From contig OV277870.1 in assembly GCA_922989275.2 (NCBI GenBank), positions 46,000,356 to 46,064,355 of the forward strand: 64,000 nt of DNA. Direction: 5' to 3'. The notes under the pieces were generated by a model, which saw only the letters and a program-made list of their open reading frames with translations, was not told the origin of the DNA and did not search any database. Positions 33,481 to 45,094 of the stretch are shown here, piece by piece (the stretch's first letter is position 1; the number at the start of each line of letters is the position of its first letter). A program made the translations under genes and the position numbers. This DNA is from Gari tellinella (taxonomy: Eukaryota > Mollusca > Bivalvia > Cardiida > Psammobiidae).

Positions 33481-33749
33481 CCCAGAGACCTTCCTACTTT
33501 GCCGCGTTTTGGGGCTTAATTGTCATAGGGAATCTTTTCTGTTTACTTGACCGAAATTATACCCTCTGCCAAGAACTAAAAGGAAGGCAGGTCGGTGGTT
33601 TTGATCCAACCCGCTGCTTAGCAACGAGTGAGATTAACCGAAACCATCTTCCTGAAATCACCATCATCTTATCTCATCACCCCTCATCATTCATCGGCGC
33701 TATATGACCTATTTTGTGTCGTAGTGCCGTAAAACCCAACTCATCATCC
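33481..33749 (+). mobile_element. SINE-L copy, full length
   Basis: Flanked by a 14-bp duplication ATTGTAAGGATTAC (33467-33480, 33750-33763). Starts CCCAGAGACCTTCCTACTTT and ends GTAAAACCCAACTCATCATCC. It defines both ends of the family and its orientation. Confidence 0.9.
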
Positions 33750-33826
33750 ATTGTAAGGATTACTTCAAGGCACAAACCCAGCATGATTACCTGGACTAAA
33801 GCATGCTTTTGCAAATAAAGATTCCG

Positions 33827-33893
33827 TCAGCGAGATTTGAACTCGGGACCTATCATACATAACGACTCTGCCTATACCATTAAGCCAGGGCCA
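33827..33893 (-). repeat. tRNA-like relic
   Basis: Minus strand: GGTGGCCCTGGCTTAATGGTA (A-box like), then CGAGTTCAAATCTCGCTGAC (B box). The anticodon arm is poorly formed. Likely SINE-derived. Confidence 0.45.
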
Positions 33894-33899
33894 CCGTCA

Positions 33900-34510
33900 C
33901 TCTACATTTAGTGCTGATGTCTAAAACATATAACACTGAACGAGACCAATCATACATGTATATTTTGGTTTTTACATTTTAAATAGGTTATGTTGATGTG
34001 CCATGCGATCTAAAACGGACTGTACGCCAACCCTAACTTGACCTTTTTGCAAACTGTAATGTTTACAAATGTAGAAAACTACCTGCTAACAAGACAATAC
34101 ATGTATTTGCAGTAAAACAGTCATAATTTTAACAACCAAATACATGAAACTAACAAGTAAGAACTGAAATATTACGTCCCATACTGGTCAAATGTTATTA
34201 ACAGTGTAACTGCCATACATTTCACTAATAAATGCATATCACAAACCAACTACAATTTAAACTAAAGGTTCTACACTGGCCAATAAACAAATTAGTATTT
34301 CTTATATTAATTGAAACATGGAATTGACAACTGATCCTTGTTAAAAAAAAAAATGAAAGTAATACCACTCGTTCGATACATTGTTAACTTAAGAACAAGT
34401 AAACTAAGCAAATTAAACTAATACAATGTAAATAAAATACAGAAAATTCCCTCAGTTACTTTTCTGACTAAATGTACAGAGAATTTACCCTGAATGTTGT
34501 GCCACACTAT
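33900..34510. other. No gene recognised
   Basis: AT-rich sequence with short homopolymers and no open frame or repeat recognised. Confidence 0.4.
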
Positions 34511-34512
34511 TT

Positions 34513-35050
34513 AAGGAGCAACCCATTCATCATACCTATCAGGGGGTATTCTGGTTCTAACCAGATGACGTTGTGGTAGAGATCCAAACTCTCTATCCCG
34601 GTTAGACGCAGACTGTGTAGACCTTGATTGGATGCAGACTGTGCAGACTCAGCTTAATTGAAATTCGATGATCTTGACAAAGAATGATGACCACCAGATT
34701 GTCTGGTTCTTGAATGACTCAGGCTGAGGTCAAGGGTAATACTGTATGGGGTTACACTGTGTGAAGGGGAAGCATAGGATTGTCAAGCCTGACCAGAAAA
34801 ATCTGAAACAGACCTAGACCTGTTCTTATTTGAAGAATGAAAACTGTTGTCAAGACGGACCTCTCAGTCACGGCAGATTTGTTCCTAGACACATTTCCTA
34901 ATCGGTTTTCTCTGAGGTATGCAGATAAGTGAGCCTGAGTTGTCTGAATCAGAGACATACTCAGACCTGTCTCAGACTCCGATTTTGGCTTAGGCTTAGG
35001 CAGCCTGTCGATATCTATCCGTGATAACAACTTACTTTGTATGTTTTTAG
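34513..35050 (-). pseudogene. Possible degenerate coding region, Ser/Arg-rich
   Basis: Minus-strand frames with biased composition follow one another with frame changes: SRIDIDRLPKPKPKSESETG (about 35030-34970), RSRSVSDFSG in another frame, SHSRTRQSGGHHSLSRSS, and finally HLVRTRIPPDRYDEWVAP before a stop near 34514. The RTRxPPxRYDEWV ending resembles C-termini seen in some transposon-linked proteins (weak memory, not checked). It could be the last exons of the minus-strand gene suggested at 38819-40146, or a decayed transposon gene. Confidence 0.25.
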
Positions 35051-35540
35051 TTGCAATAAAAAGTATTCTACATGTAATTTTTACCCTTCTTTTTGACAAG
35101 TAAATACATTTTAAACAGTATATGCTGGTCTTTGGTATGTCTTCTTTAACACCGACTGTTGTCTGCTCAAATTCTGAAGTAAGTTTCCTAATAATAATAT
35201 TTATAGAAACAGACATAGAGTGTCAAACAGTTGGTCTGATCTGAATCTAACCTGTTTGTACTTATCTTTAATACAGGTATAGTGTTGAAAGCGTTAATCA
35301 AAAAGGGGTAGTAGGATAAAAGGATAATGATAAAAAAATACTAGTATTTAACTATGTATTGACTTGGAATAAATTGAATGTAATAAGTTCAGTAAATGTA
35401 ACATATCTTGGAAAGCTGAGAAATTATGACAATATGACTGCCAATTGCTTAGTAGATGATGTTGTGTGCAACTATCTCAGCTCAGGGTACTGTGGTTTCA
35501 GACAAAAAGATTTTTTAAGTTTTTATTGAAAAAATCTATT

Positions 35541-35725
35541 TTTAGCTCATGTGACCTAGATATGCAACGGACCCGAACTACATGTAATTCAACAACTTTT
35601 AAAGAGGACTATATATGGATAATTTTTGCCAAGTTTGGTCAAAATCCATCCAGTAGTTTACCAGGAGATGTCGTTTAAAGAAATTGTTGACGGACGGACG
35701 ACGATGGACATAGGACGATCAAAAT
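35541..35725 (+). repeat. Dispersed repeat fragment ending GACGGACGGACG
   Basis: Starts TTTTAGCTCATGTGACCTAG and ends TTGACGGACGGACGACGATG. It resembles the repeat class at 48954-49039 and 56397-57150 (TAGCTCACCTGAGC start). Confidence 0.5.
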
Positions 35726-36093
35726 AGCTAAAATTCAAAAGCTAAAAGACTTTGTAGGGAAGTGTATGATTTTGGTGTCAATGTTATCAACCTTTTGTTT
35801 ATGTTTTGACTCATTTAAGTTAAAGGTAAATGATAATCCAACAATGTAATTTAACTAATTAAACATTATGCCTACTAGCTACTGATATTTTCTAAAAATA
35901 AAAGTGTATAGGAACTTTTTAGGTGAGTGTAGTTAGGTACAGACCATTTTGGAAATTAAACATGCTTAAGGTTAAAAAAAAAAAATAAATACCATACAAG
36001 ACTGATATAATATAGAAAATAAAAATGCACAGGTTTAATTAAATTCTGATGCATAAAAAAACTGTAAAAATTTGTTCAAATAGCTAATGCATG

Positions 36094-36331
36094 TTAACCC
36101 TTTACCTCACATCCGGTATTTGGTTCGGAAGATATGTGACAACTTAAAGCAGGTTGAAAGTAAACCAGAATGTGCCTTAAGGTGCATTCAGCTTTACTCT
36201 CAGTCTATTTAAGCTTAAATCTGATGGGATATAGAAAATATTTGTCTTGCCAATCCATGATTGTATAAATTTAAACTGTTTTCTTCAGTTAAGGAATAAA
36301 TTAAAGGCATATATAAGGTGTAATGGGTTAA
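36094..36331. mobile_element. Family C MITE
   Basis: Ends TTAACCCTTTACCTC and GTGTAATGGGTTAA. The hairpin contains AACCAGAATGTGCCTTAAGG with partial complement. Confidence 0.75.
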
Positions 36332-36540
36332 GTATATACTACTAGGGAAGCAGGATGTTAAAGTCCATCACCAATCACTCATGTCCCCAGGCAGAGGAAA
36401 GAAAAAAGCATGTAGCCTAGACAAGCCTCAATAGAAAATAATACAAAGTTCTACGGCTAATTGGAGGAACTGAAGAAGGCGGCAGTAATCATTGCTGTAA
36501 TAAGATTAACAGTGTACTGTAAAAATGAATGCAAAGAAGA

Positions 36541-36760
36541 TCAAGCAAAGTGTACAGGGCTCCAGATAAGGAGATTCTTTCCAAAAATAAAATCTTTACT
36601 TCTGCTTTAAACCCTTTGTTGTCAGTACTCTCTTATGAGTAGTAACAACATAGGATTTTGTACTGAAATGGGTGAGAACAGGTTTGATTTATGCAGTTTA
36701 CTCTCCCTTATCTGAAGCCTTGAGTGCATATACAAAAAAGTGTAACTAACAGACAGACAG
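36541..36760 (-). mobile_element. Relative of the hairpin-bearing retroposon
   Basis: Shares CTCCAGATAAGG, AAAATCTTTACTTCTGCTTT and GAGTAGTAACAACATAGG with the element at 4687-5092, allowing for mismatches. The hairpin here is weak (CTCTTATGAG). No target duplication identified. Confidence 0.5.
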
Positions 36761-36788
36761 ACCACTCTGACATAAACAATATGAATAT

Positions 36789-36811
36789 GGGGGGGGGGGG
36801 AGGGGGAGGGG
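36789..36811 (+). repeat. G-rich run
   Basis: Twelve Gs, then AGGGGGAGGGG. A simple G-rich tract that could form a quadruplex (inference). Confidence 0.8.
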
Positions 36812-36887
36812 TTACTCGTTTTGTCAGGAAAACACTTTTGGCCAAATAAAAGTGGAACACCTGGGGACAATTAAGTAAGTTAGAGAT

Positions 36888-38222
36888 TTAACCCTTTCCT
36901 CCGTATAAAAAATGCAAATTATGAATGTGATAACAGTGTAAAAGTGACTGAGTAATGCACAACACTTTTATAGGAACATTCTGCATTGCTTTCATTTTGC
37001 CTTAGGCTGCCACATGTCAGTGACACTATCAGTGTTGGGTTAATTACCCTTAAAAACAGTATTGTCTTTATCCTAGCAGATAGTAACTTAAAAGATGCTG
37101 AAAGAAAAGCAGGATGTGCCTTCTGCTTTGCTTTAAGGTACTTCGCATATGCGCGTAGTTTCCATACGATTGTTATGAAACTTTTCATGAAGAATGATAA
37201 TAGCCTAAGAAACAATGTGTGTAAATATAGGCAAAATTTATCGTGTGGTTTGTCTTTAAGGTCTTTTTTCTGACAAAAACCTAGAATTTTGATGATTTTA
37301 TTTTTCTTAAAAATGAATAAAGCTAATGACTATAATTCTCACCCAATAAGTAGTCCACAACATTCATTACAAGAAAAGCTAAAAACATTTTGAATAAAGG
37401 TGTTCAGAAAGATGTTATCAGCTATTTAAATTGAATTACAAAAAACTGACTCATTCAATGTATATTTGTTTTCCTTTTATTCAAATATATGGTTGATGAA
37501 CTAGTCAGTCTGAAAAAATTAGAAAATATTACAGTCAGGATTTGTTGTAATAACATATTTTCTTATTAAAATGTGGGATATTTGTTGTTTAGATACAGTT
37601 ACCTACCTTAGAATTAAAACTTTGTCATTAAAATGCATTATTATTTATTCATGGACTTGCATACAAGGTTTATTTATAATTATATTGTTTTAACATAATT
37701 ATAATGGGCAATATCGATCTTGAAAAGGTTAGCGTATTGATAAGCTTTAATGTGTGGCTTTATAGTTCGATCAAATCGTTTACATGTATACCGATTTAAT
37801 TGACTTGTAAGTCATTAAACTAAAACTTACAGGTAAGTGGACATATACTTGGACCGTAAACATCACTAGTTCTAATCAACGAAGACTAAACATAACATGT
37901 CTCTTGATTACTGTGTTATGGATTGATAAGGCAATAAATCGGACACTAAAAAAAATATTTGGATCGGATGGGTCTCGAACCTATGACCTTTTGATTGCTA
38001 GTCAACCACTATACTAACTGCGCTATGAAGGATTATACTAATTCGTATCAACATTTCCTTTATATAAATTTTCTAGTATAAACACGTACGAAAACAGTCT
38101 GTGTCGTCAAGACGCATATCCGCTCGCCCGCAAGACCGACTTCCGGTAGCCAAAGGCCTTAAACATGTTTAAGTGGTCACATATTTTCAAACTTAGAAAC
38201 GGGCTATGGGGCAAAGGGTTAA
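36888..38222. mobile_element. Family C MITE ends 1.3 kb apart
   Basis: Left end TTAACCCTTTCCTCCGTA with half of the hairpin region by 37140. The right end is 38157-38222 (TTAAGTGGTCACATATTTTC ... GGGCAAAGGGTTAA). The 1 kb between them (37140-38157) has no gene and includes a tRNA-like relic. It is either one element with a large insertion or two half elements. Confidence 0.45.
37963..38030 (-). repeat. tRNA-Ala-like relic
   Basis: Minus strand: AGCGCAGTTAGTATAGTGG, the loop CTAGCAA (AGC), then ATAGGTTCGAGACCCAT. The 5' acceptor side does not pair with the 3' CCGATCC. It shares its layout with the relic at 60653-60718, suggesting one SINE family. Confidence 0.5.
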
Positions 38223-38818
38223 TGGAGGGTGAATAAATTAATATATTCATGGTTTGTAAATTAACAATGCAAAGCTAGTGATATGTTCTTGAAAAGGTTC
38301 TACAACTACCTTACTAATTAATGTTTTTCTACATGGTAAGTTATCACTAACCATCACCACATGCTACAGGTCCGGTCCATTCACTATTCATCACCATAAG
38401 TTGATGTTTTTCGACATGGTCAGTTATCAATAACCAATCACCACATGTCACAGGTTCATTCACTATTCATCAGCATAAGTTGATCTCTTTTTTAAGACAT
38501 TCTAGCCTAATTATGACCTTTCCATGTTTTTTTCAACACTTTGGGAATGGATTTTTACCCATTCAATTCTGAAAATATGCCGTAAAATACTTGATTTGGG
38601 GGGAAATTTGAATTGTAAAACGCTCTTAAAATCATGCCGTAAAATACTAATTTGTGTTGTTGTTTGTAAAACCAAAAATCACAGCAGTTCTGAAATTATT
38701 ATTGCTAAGCATAACTGATGTGTTTGTCCTTTATTCTTTAAAGTGTTAAACTTATGGTGTGTTTTTTATTACCTATTATATGATAGTATTTTACTAACTA
38801 TGTATACTTGCTACTTAC

Positions 38819-38920
38819 TATGGGATCCTGTTGAATGGTAGTACTGGTACTGTCACTCTGATCACTGTCCTCCTCATAAAGACACTGTCGCCTCCTTTTT
38901 ATTGGGAATATTGGGCTAGA
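38819..38920 (-). CDS. Putative internal exon, minus-strand host gene
   Basis: ACCTTCAATCACAG acceptor, 102 open bases (34 codons), then a strong GTAAGTAG donor. Phase 0 at both ends. The peptide has a basic patch (IKRRRQ) followed by an acidic, Ser/Thr-rich run (EEDSDQSDSTSTT). It joins in phase with the exon at 40014-40146. Family not recognised; the composition suits a nuclear or regulatory protein (inference). Confidence 0.42.
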
Positions 38921-38969
38921 CTGTGATTGAAGGTTAAAACACATGTTAACAATACAGACAAAACACACA

Positions 38970-39229
38970 TTAACCCATTATGCAATAGCCTGTTTCTTTG
39001 TTTTTAAGATAGATGACCATTTAAAGCAGATTGAAAGTAAACCACAATGTGCCTTCAGGCGCATTATAATTAACTTTCAGTCTGCTTTAAGCTTCGGTCT
39101 GCTAGAGTATAGAAAGTATTTCTTTATGTTTTTCTTGTAGTGCATAATCATGACACATTAGATCTATTTTCCTTAGTGAAGTATACATTCAAAGTGTAAA
39201 AAGGCGTATTTATGAGGTTAATGGGCTAA
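38970..39229. mobile_element. Family C MITE
   Basis: Ends TTAACCCATTATGC and GGTTAATGGGCTAA. The central hairpin is CCACAATGTGCCTTCAGGCG, imperfect, framed by TTTAAAGCAGATTGAAAGTA and TTTCAGTCTGCTTTAAGC. It lies in the putative intron between the two exons. Confidence 0.75.
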
Positions 39230-39258
39230 GAATCATAAGTCTCAATTAAAATTCCCGA

Positions 39259-39498
39259 TTTACCCTTGACATCAGCTGAAAACAGGTTGAAAGTAAAGCA
39301 GGATATCCTTTAGGAGTATTCTGGTTTACTTTCAGTCTGCTTTATGCAACCATTGCTAGGATAACTAAATAGTTACTTTTATAAGTTGCACATTCATTAC
39401 TGTATAAAATGGACATGACCTGTATAATTGTTCTTCAGTGGAGGAATTAATATTCACTCATATGCATAAAAGGCCATATTCAAGGAGTAAAGGATTAA
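39259..39498. mobile_element. Family C MITE, diverged
   Basis: Ends TTACCCTTGACATC and GAGTAAAGGATTAA. The hairpin is AAAGCAGGATATCCTTTAGG and a weak complement. Confidence 0.65.
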
Positions 39499-40013
39499 AA
39501 GATCTGAATCAATGGAAAGACAATTATGGGATCACAGAATTCCATGTGTTTACTTTTAATTGTATGCTTCTTTACCCAGTATCTGTGATCTTAATGTAAA
39601 CGATCTCTACAAATCCCTTTATATTGGTCGTGTATGTTAGGTAGAGTGTCGTATTGTTTATATCGATCTATCAAGAAAGCATCATACTGTACGGTTACTG
39701 GATCTTTCGCTACCCTGTTATGTTTGCGTCTTTCAGTTTGCTACCCAGGGTAGTACATATGCAAGGGTAACAAACATGATAAGGTAGTGAAATTTCCTGA
39801 AATGAATTTTCTATCCTTGTCCAACATCTGGTATGCAAACTAAATAGCATCAGTGATATTTGATTTTCTCACAATACAGTGATAACTTGTAGATCTATAC
39901 GTTGGTAACATGGTCATTGATCATGCAGGTTGTATGTTTTTCATGGTTTTCCTAGAGCTCTAAATATATTTTAAATAAGTAAAGCTATATCATTCACAAT
40001 TGTATTCACTTAC

Positions 40014-40146
40014 TGAAGGTTGGTCTGCGTGTGGCAGTTGTGACAGTGTATCTGGCTCAAACTCTGGGCAGCCTTCAGGTACAGCAGGAACCAGAGGCAG
40101 ATCCTCTAACCATTCAGGTAGTTGGGTAGCGAACAAATCAACCTGG
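40014..40146 (-). CDS. Putative internal exon, minus-strand host gene
   Basis: TGTACATACAG acceptor, one base plus 44 codons, then CCTTCA|GTAAGTG, a strong donor. The peptide is acidic and Pro/Glu-rich (ATQLPEWLEDLPLVPAVPEG, then PDTLSQLPHADQPS) and ends in phase 0, matching the phase-0 start of 38819-38920. No known domain. It lies just outside the tandem duplication that begins at 40177. The acceptor has a poor pyrimidine tract, which lowers confidence. Confidence 0.42.
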
Positions 40147-40574
40147 CTGTATGTACATGTATATGGATTCATTAGAATTTCTGACACAAAATAACAATTG
40201 ACGATGAGAGAAAAGGTATGCAACCATGGAAACACAGAAACAGGGAGTGTTTTTTTTTAAAAAAAATTTCATGGGGGGGGGGGGGGGGGGTGGTACCTGT
40301 GTATTGAAGTAACGAAGTGTCTAATACATTGAAACAATGACTAAATTACTTCTTCTTTTATTAAAGATTAAAAGTATTCTGGTTAATAAAATAAGTCATG
40401 CCTATCGCATGTATCAATAATCAAGTGGGTGGGGTTATCTTTTAAGTTTTATACAAGTGCCTTATTTCCAAAGGAATACTATTAACTAACCAATTAATAG
40501 CCTAATACAGTTGCATAGTAAAACAACCAATTTAATTGAAATAGTATGTAAAAAAGTATGTTACCGGTTTATTT

Positions 40575-42228
40575 AGTTTAAACATATTTATTTCCAGAAT
40601 TACATATGATTACAATTATACATGCTAACGTTATTTTACAATACTTAGGAAAAGGATTGAAACGAAAGAATAAACTTATTGAGTTTCTCTCCTTACTTAT
40701 AAACTAAACATTTAGTCTTGTGTTCAGCGGCTTCCCAGAAATCTTTCTTACTAGAAAAAATATAGTTTAATATTGTACTACTTTCGGTTGCGTGATACAG
40801 AACAGAAGTAAAGGAGAAAGCGCAAAGTGTCTTTCTGATTTACTTCTGCAATGCACCAATTTATCAACATTTTAGCATAGCATCATATTCATTCACAGGG
40901 TGCCGCTGGAGACAAGACAAATTGTAGGTGCATGCGGACAAAAACAATCAATTTGTTATTGGAGTAAATACATCGTTTGATGAGCAATATTTTCGAACAG
41001 TTTAAAAGCGATACAGTAAACTTTTGTAAAGAATAGAGATAAGGAAGATTGTAGTTAAAGAATAATGGATACGGGACTGGAAAGATGTGGCGACGCTAAA
41101 CCTTGACGATACATCATTTAACCGAGGGATAGTAATAAGTGATAATAAGTTAGATAAATCGGTTGAGCTCTTAATATAAGAATGAACAATGTCAAAAATG
41201 TGTTTGTTTCTTTCTAAGTGTAGGGTCTCCATATAGTTTTATGTCTAAGCTCAAGTTGCTTATTTGGCATATTTCATTTACTAGTACATCTCTTATAGTA
41301 TTGTACGCATGGCATTCGAGGAAAAAGTTTCCTGGTGCTTTCAATCAAGTCACATTGACACAGTGGAGACTCAACACTGTTTGTTTAGAAAGAGGTGATG
41401 ATTGAGGGAGCTACATTTCGTACGCAGGCGAGTGTAAAGGACTTGGAGTTTACGGTCTCCGTAGTAATAATATTCAGGTAGCTTTCTAAGGTCTTGATTT
41501 AGGAATGATTTAAAACTACTCAAGGATGACTGTGTGTGTGTGTTCTGCTTGAGAGGTGGGTGTATTGTTTGTGTTACGTTTCCTGCTTGAGTCTTTCGTA
41601 TTTATTTGATGCACGGAAAGCGGCATGTTGTTCTATTCACGTATTGTAGATGGAAGGAAAGAATTAAAGTACAGAGACGTTCTAGCTGGACCCGTCTGAG
41701 CTTCCTGTGAATTCCGCAGGTTATAGCGAGAAATTTCACCAACATCAGGAGGAACAATGGCAGAAAGATATTCAGGAGTAAGGTCATTTTTCATCTTGTA
41801 TAGCAAGCATAATTTGTTTTCGATGTCTTTCCGATAAACTATCCAAAAAAAGTTCCTTGTTGAGTTCCTGGAGAGAGATAAGTTTGGTAGCACCACTGAC
41901 GATCCTACCAGCTTCGGTTTGAATTTTGTCTAATTCTTGTTTTTCGGATGCTGTGCAATTATCCCAAACAACGTCGGCATTTTCTAATAAAGGTCTAATG
42001 AATGAAAAGTATATAATTTCGAGCGATTTTCTATTAATTGTAAATTTTAGCTGTCTCATTAGATTAATTCTGCTCCATGCTTTCTCTCTAATATAATCTA
42101 TATGGTTGTGCCAAGTTCCATCATTCGAGAAAAATACACCTAGATGTTTATGTGAGGTATCTTCAAGGATTACCTGATTATACATGGTAAGTGCAGGATG
42201 ATCTACAGTATTCCTTTTTCGATTTTTT
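40575..42228 (-). pseudogene. 5'-truncated LINE, RT C-terminal part
   Basis: Flanked by an 11-bp duplication CCGGTTTATTT (40564-40574, 42229-42239). On the minus strand 42185-41784 encodes the region after the RT catalytic core (HKHLGVFFSNDGTWHNHID, YFSFIRPLLENADVVWDN). A frameshift leads to KLCLLYKMKNDLTPEYLSA and RYNLRNSQ, ending near 41633. This is typical of CR1/L2-type LINEs without RNase H. The 3' UTR runs to 40575 without an A tail. The empty site is preserved in unit 2 of the duplication near 42920. Confidence 0.8.
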
Positions 42229-42282
42229 CCGGTTTATTTCAAGTTGATATTCAAGTAACAATGGAAGAAGAAGAAGAAAACA

Positions 42283-42380
42283 TCTTGTGACAGTAAGTAC
42301 TCATATTCTTTTGTTGTACCTCATATATTCTATGTTATGTAGAATTCGAGAAAATAAAGTTCTGTTCTGTTCTGTTCTGG
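42283..42380 (+). mobile_element. LINE 3' tail fragment
   Basis: Ends AATAAAGTTCTGTTCTGTTC TG, a (TTCTG)n tail. It is absent from unit 2, where CATCTTGTCTTGGTACG is continuous. Confidence 0.65.
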
Positions 42381-42436
42381 TACGACACAAAATCAACAAA
42401 CTCCACGTGTACGGCCCTTTGTAACTTGTGAAAGAA

Positions 42437-43027
42437 TAGAACTTCTGAAACAAAATAACAATTGACCATGAGAGAAAAGATATGCAACCATGGAAACACA
42501 GAAACAGGGAGTGTTGTTTTTTTTATTTTTATTTTCATATGTGGGGGTATTGAAGCACAGGTACTTGACACATACATCTAGATCCATAACACCCCCGCAC
42601 CCCCCACCCAACCCCAAATGAGGGGGGGGGGTATGGATCTAGATGTATGTGTCAAGTACCTGTGTATTGAAGTAAGTGTCTAATACATTGAGACAATGAC
42701 TAAATTACTTCTTCTTTTATTAAAGATTAAAGTATTCTAGTTAATAAAATAAGTCATGCCTATCGCATGTATCAATAATCAAGTGGGTGGGGTTATCTTT
42801 TAAGTTTTATACCAGTGCCTTATTTCCCAAAGGAATACTAACCAATTAATAGCCTAATACAATTGCATAGTAAAACAACCAATTTAATTGAAATAGTATG
42901 TAAAAAAGTATGTTACCCGTTTTTTAAGTTGATATTCAAGTAACAATGGAAGAAGAAAACATCTTGTCTTGGTACGACACAAAATCAACAAACTCCACGT
43001 GTACGGCCCTTTGTAACTTGTGAAAGA
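42437..43027 (+). repeat. Tandem duplication, unit 2 (mostly unfilled)
   Basis: Second copy of the unit, about 590 bp, lacking both LINE insertions. It carries a unique 103-bp inverted repeat at 42559-42661 and a slightly shorter A/T run. Confidence 0.85.
42559..42661. repeat. Inverted repeat with C/G-run loop
   Basis: Perfect 30-bp arms AGGTACTTGACACATACATC... and complement. The 43-bp loop is C-rich on its left and G-rich on its right (AACACCCCCGCACCCCCCAC, then GAGGGGGGGGGG). Confidence 0.9.
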
Positions 43028-44417
43028 AGAGTAATTACCAAGGGAAGTAATTCAAATGATACAGGCTGACGGCGAACAAGATGGGTGTTTTTCAAGAGCC
43101 GAGCGCATGGAAGCGCATAAAGTATTTTTTATAAATTTTCTGTCGTAGAGGTATTTTAAAGCTTAAATAATGATATGAAACTTTCATCAACATTCCCTCG
43201 TTTTATTTAATGGTAGAAAAAGGTGAATAAAAATTGCCTATTTTCACGTTGAAAGTAAGACTTTACCGCAACCTGCAAATGTCAAATAAAATATATAAAA
43301 AAATACCCCTATGTACCCTCTTCAATTAACCCAGCAGTTACAAAAGGAAAGGTGTTGATTGGCTGAAAATAATGATTTTTTCATTAGACTCTCCGCAGGT
43401 CAAATAAATAAATGGCGCCGTCCAGGAGCACCGTTATTGCGCAATACCCAATATTCAATCGGCGATTCAAGTCTAGACGCCTTCCTTTGTGACACGTACG
43501 TACTTTTGAGGTACACATACATCTTGTTTTTAGTTAAAGGATATTACTGATTTTTTTTAAGGTTAATACTATATATCTGAAAATAATGAATAAACAAGGT
43601 TATGTTCTCATTGTGACAGATAGTAGTCGGGCATGCGCAGAAGCTGTTGTCCTGGCTACTTGTAGGTCGTTTTTGTATCTAACATTTCATGTCTTTGAGC
43701 ACAAGGGTCCTCCGAACAAGAAACTACTTTACAAAAGAAAAATAACCCGTTCAGTACTAAACCCAATACGTACAATAATAGCACGTTAGGAGTTTCTCCC
43801 TTTCGAATGCCTTGCATTAGTGATAATATCAACACTGCTACAACCTCTTTAATTCTTTATTTCCTGATACAATGCTTTTGTACAGTGACATGACCAGCAA
43901 AAACAAATGACAAAGGGCAATAATTAAAAAAATACGGCGCGCAGGATAATGGTCACGGGTCTTTTCCTCCCATCAAGGTCTATCGGAATATGAAATTGCA
44001 GACGAGATGGTGAAAGCCTGTAAAGGTTATGTCTCTAGTATAAACAAAAAAAAAAACATCCAGTGCTTTGTCATCATATTCAACCATTTTTTTCTCCAAT
44101 TTCTCTGCAGAGGGTAAACCCGCACTGTAAATTTGATCATGAAAGGGTAAATGGAAGTGTACTTTCTATGTAAACAGTTTATTTCCACGCTTTACTCCAT
44201 ATGTGAATCGCTCAGGCAAGAAAAAAGGAAATGTTTCTTCCACAAGTCAGACCTCAAAGTATAAAGATATTGAGTTGAGCCTGAGATCGTTCTCTCGCAT
44301 TTGATTGGTAAGAATTGCGTTTCTGTCTAACTTTGACCAACAAAAAAGCATAAGAATATTTCAGTTTAGGCTAAACTCAAACTCTTTATAACCTTGGACC
44401 CAGGTTTGAAATGTATT
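43028..44417. other. No gene recognised
   Basis: Contains GGCGCCGTCCAGGAG and TTGCGCAATA (about 43413-43445), a small GC-rich island that could be a promoter for the minus-strand exons at 38.8-40.1 kb (speculative). The open frame 43586-43789 has no motif. Confidence 0.35.
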
Positions 44418-44421
44418 CATT

Positions 44422-45072
44422 TGTAGCAGTTTGGCATCCTTTAGCATGGCAAACTGGCCTTTTAAGATAATAGGCTATAAGCAAACTAAAGGTTAGAGTG
44501 TATTGAAACATCTCAGTGATTGCATGCTTTTCAGTTGTACTTTATGGCAATTGAAGTTAGATTAGTTCTATGTTTTTTACTTGTAGAAAGTGAACTTTAG
44601 TTATAGAAATCGGCGAATCAGTCCAGTTAAGCAGATGGTCACATGGTTCTATCTGCCTATATAATGAGACACTGACCACTGTTCTGTCTCTTACTTGCAA
44701 CTGGTTGATTACTGGTAACTGAGCTAAGAGCACCTACGACCGACAGGTTGTAAACTGAAACCAACGGTGGTCACACCGTAATGTTTCAGACTTAGTAAAC
44801 TTAGGGCTTTTCCGCATCAGGATAAACCTGTACTTCTCCGGACGTTAGTCTGGGCAACCCAACGGGTGACATCCTGCTCTGCGGAAATATCATGTAACTC
44901 GGGATTCCGTTATTGTAAATAGTCATATTTTATGTTCAAATAAAAGTAGTAAATTGATTTCTGTGTTTTAGTTATATTCCCCGTCCCACCAGGCTATACC
45001 CAGAGTACGGACTTGAGGAGCGTAGCGCTCCTGGGGTGGATCCAGATCACTGGGTCCCCTCGTCCTGCTACA
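44422..45072 (+). repeat. 5' LTR
   Basis: 651 bp. A TATATAATGAG motif at about 44661 with CTGTTCTGTCTCTTACTTG downstream would suit a promoter and start site. AATAAAAG at about 44940 would suit a poly(A) signal. A GC-rich hairpin (GGAGCGTAGCGCTCC) lies near the end. Confidence 0.85.
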
Positions 45073-45076
45073 TTTT

Positions 45077-45094
45077 TGGCGCTGCGAGCAGGGT
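45077..45094 (+). other. Primer binding site
   Basis: TGGCGCTGCGAGCAGGGT, four bases after the LTR. It is compatible with the 3' end of a tRNA-Ser (from memory of tRNA-Ser ends, ...CTGC..CAGCGCCA). The tRNA identity is an inference. Confidence 0.6.

Larger units (their letters stand above)
40177..42436 (+). repeat. Tandem duplication, unit 1 (with insertions)
   Basis: Matches unit 2 (42437-43027) along its length, starting AGAATTTCTGACACAAAATA and ending TTGTAACTTGTGAAAGAA. It differs by two insertions: a minus-strand LINE (40575-42228) and a short plus-strand LINE tail (42283-42380). It lacks the inverted repeat present in unit 2. Confidence 0.85.

Noticed and set aside
36380..36500. Further exon of the minus-strand gene
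   Set aside because: A good acceptor (CTTATTACAG) is followed in the needed phase by an immediate TGA.
37963..38030. Functional tRNA-Ala gene
   Set aside because: The 5' acceptor strand does not match the 3' side, and a similar broken copy at 60653 points to a SINE family.
43586..43789. Plus-strand frame near the small GC-rich island
   Set aside because: Basic, motif-free sequence with no supporting signals.
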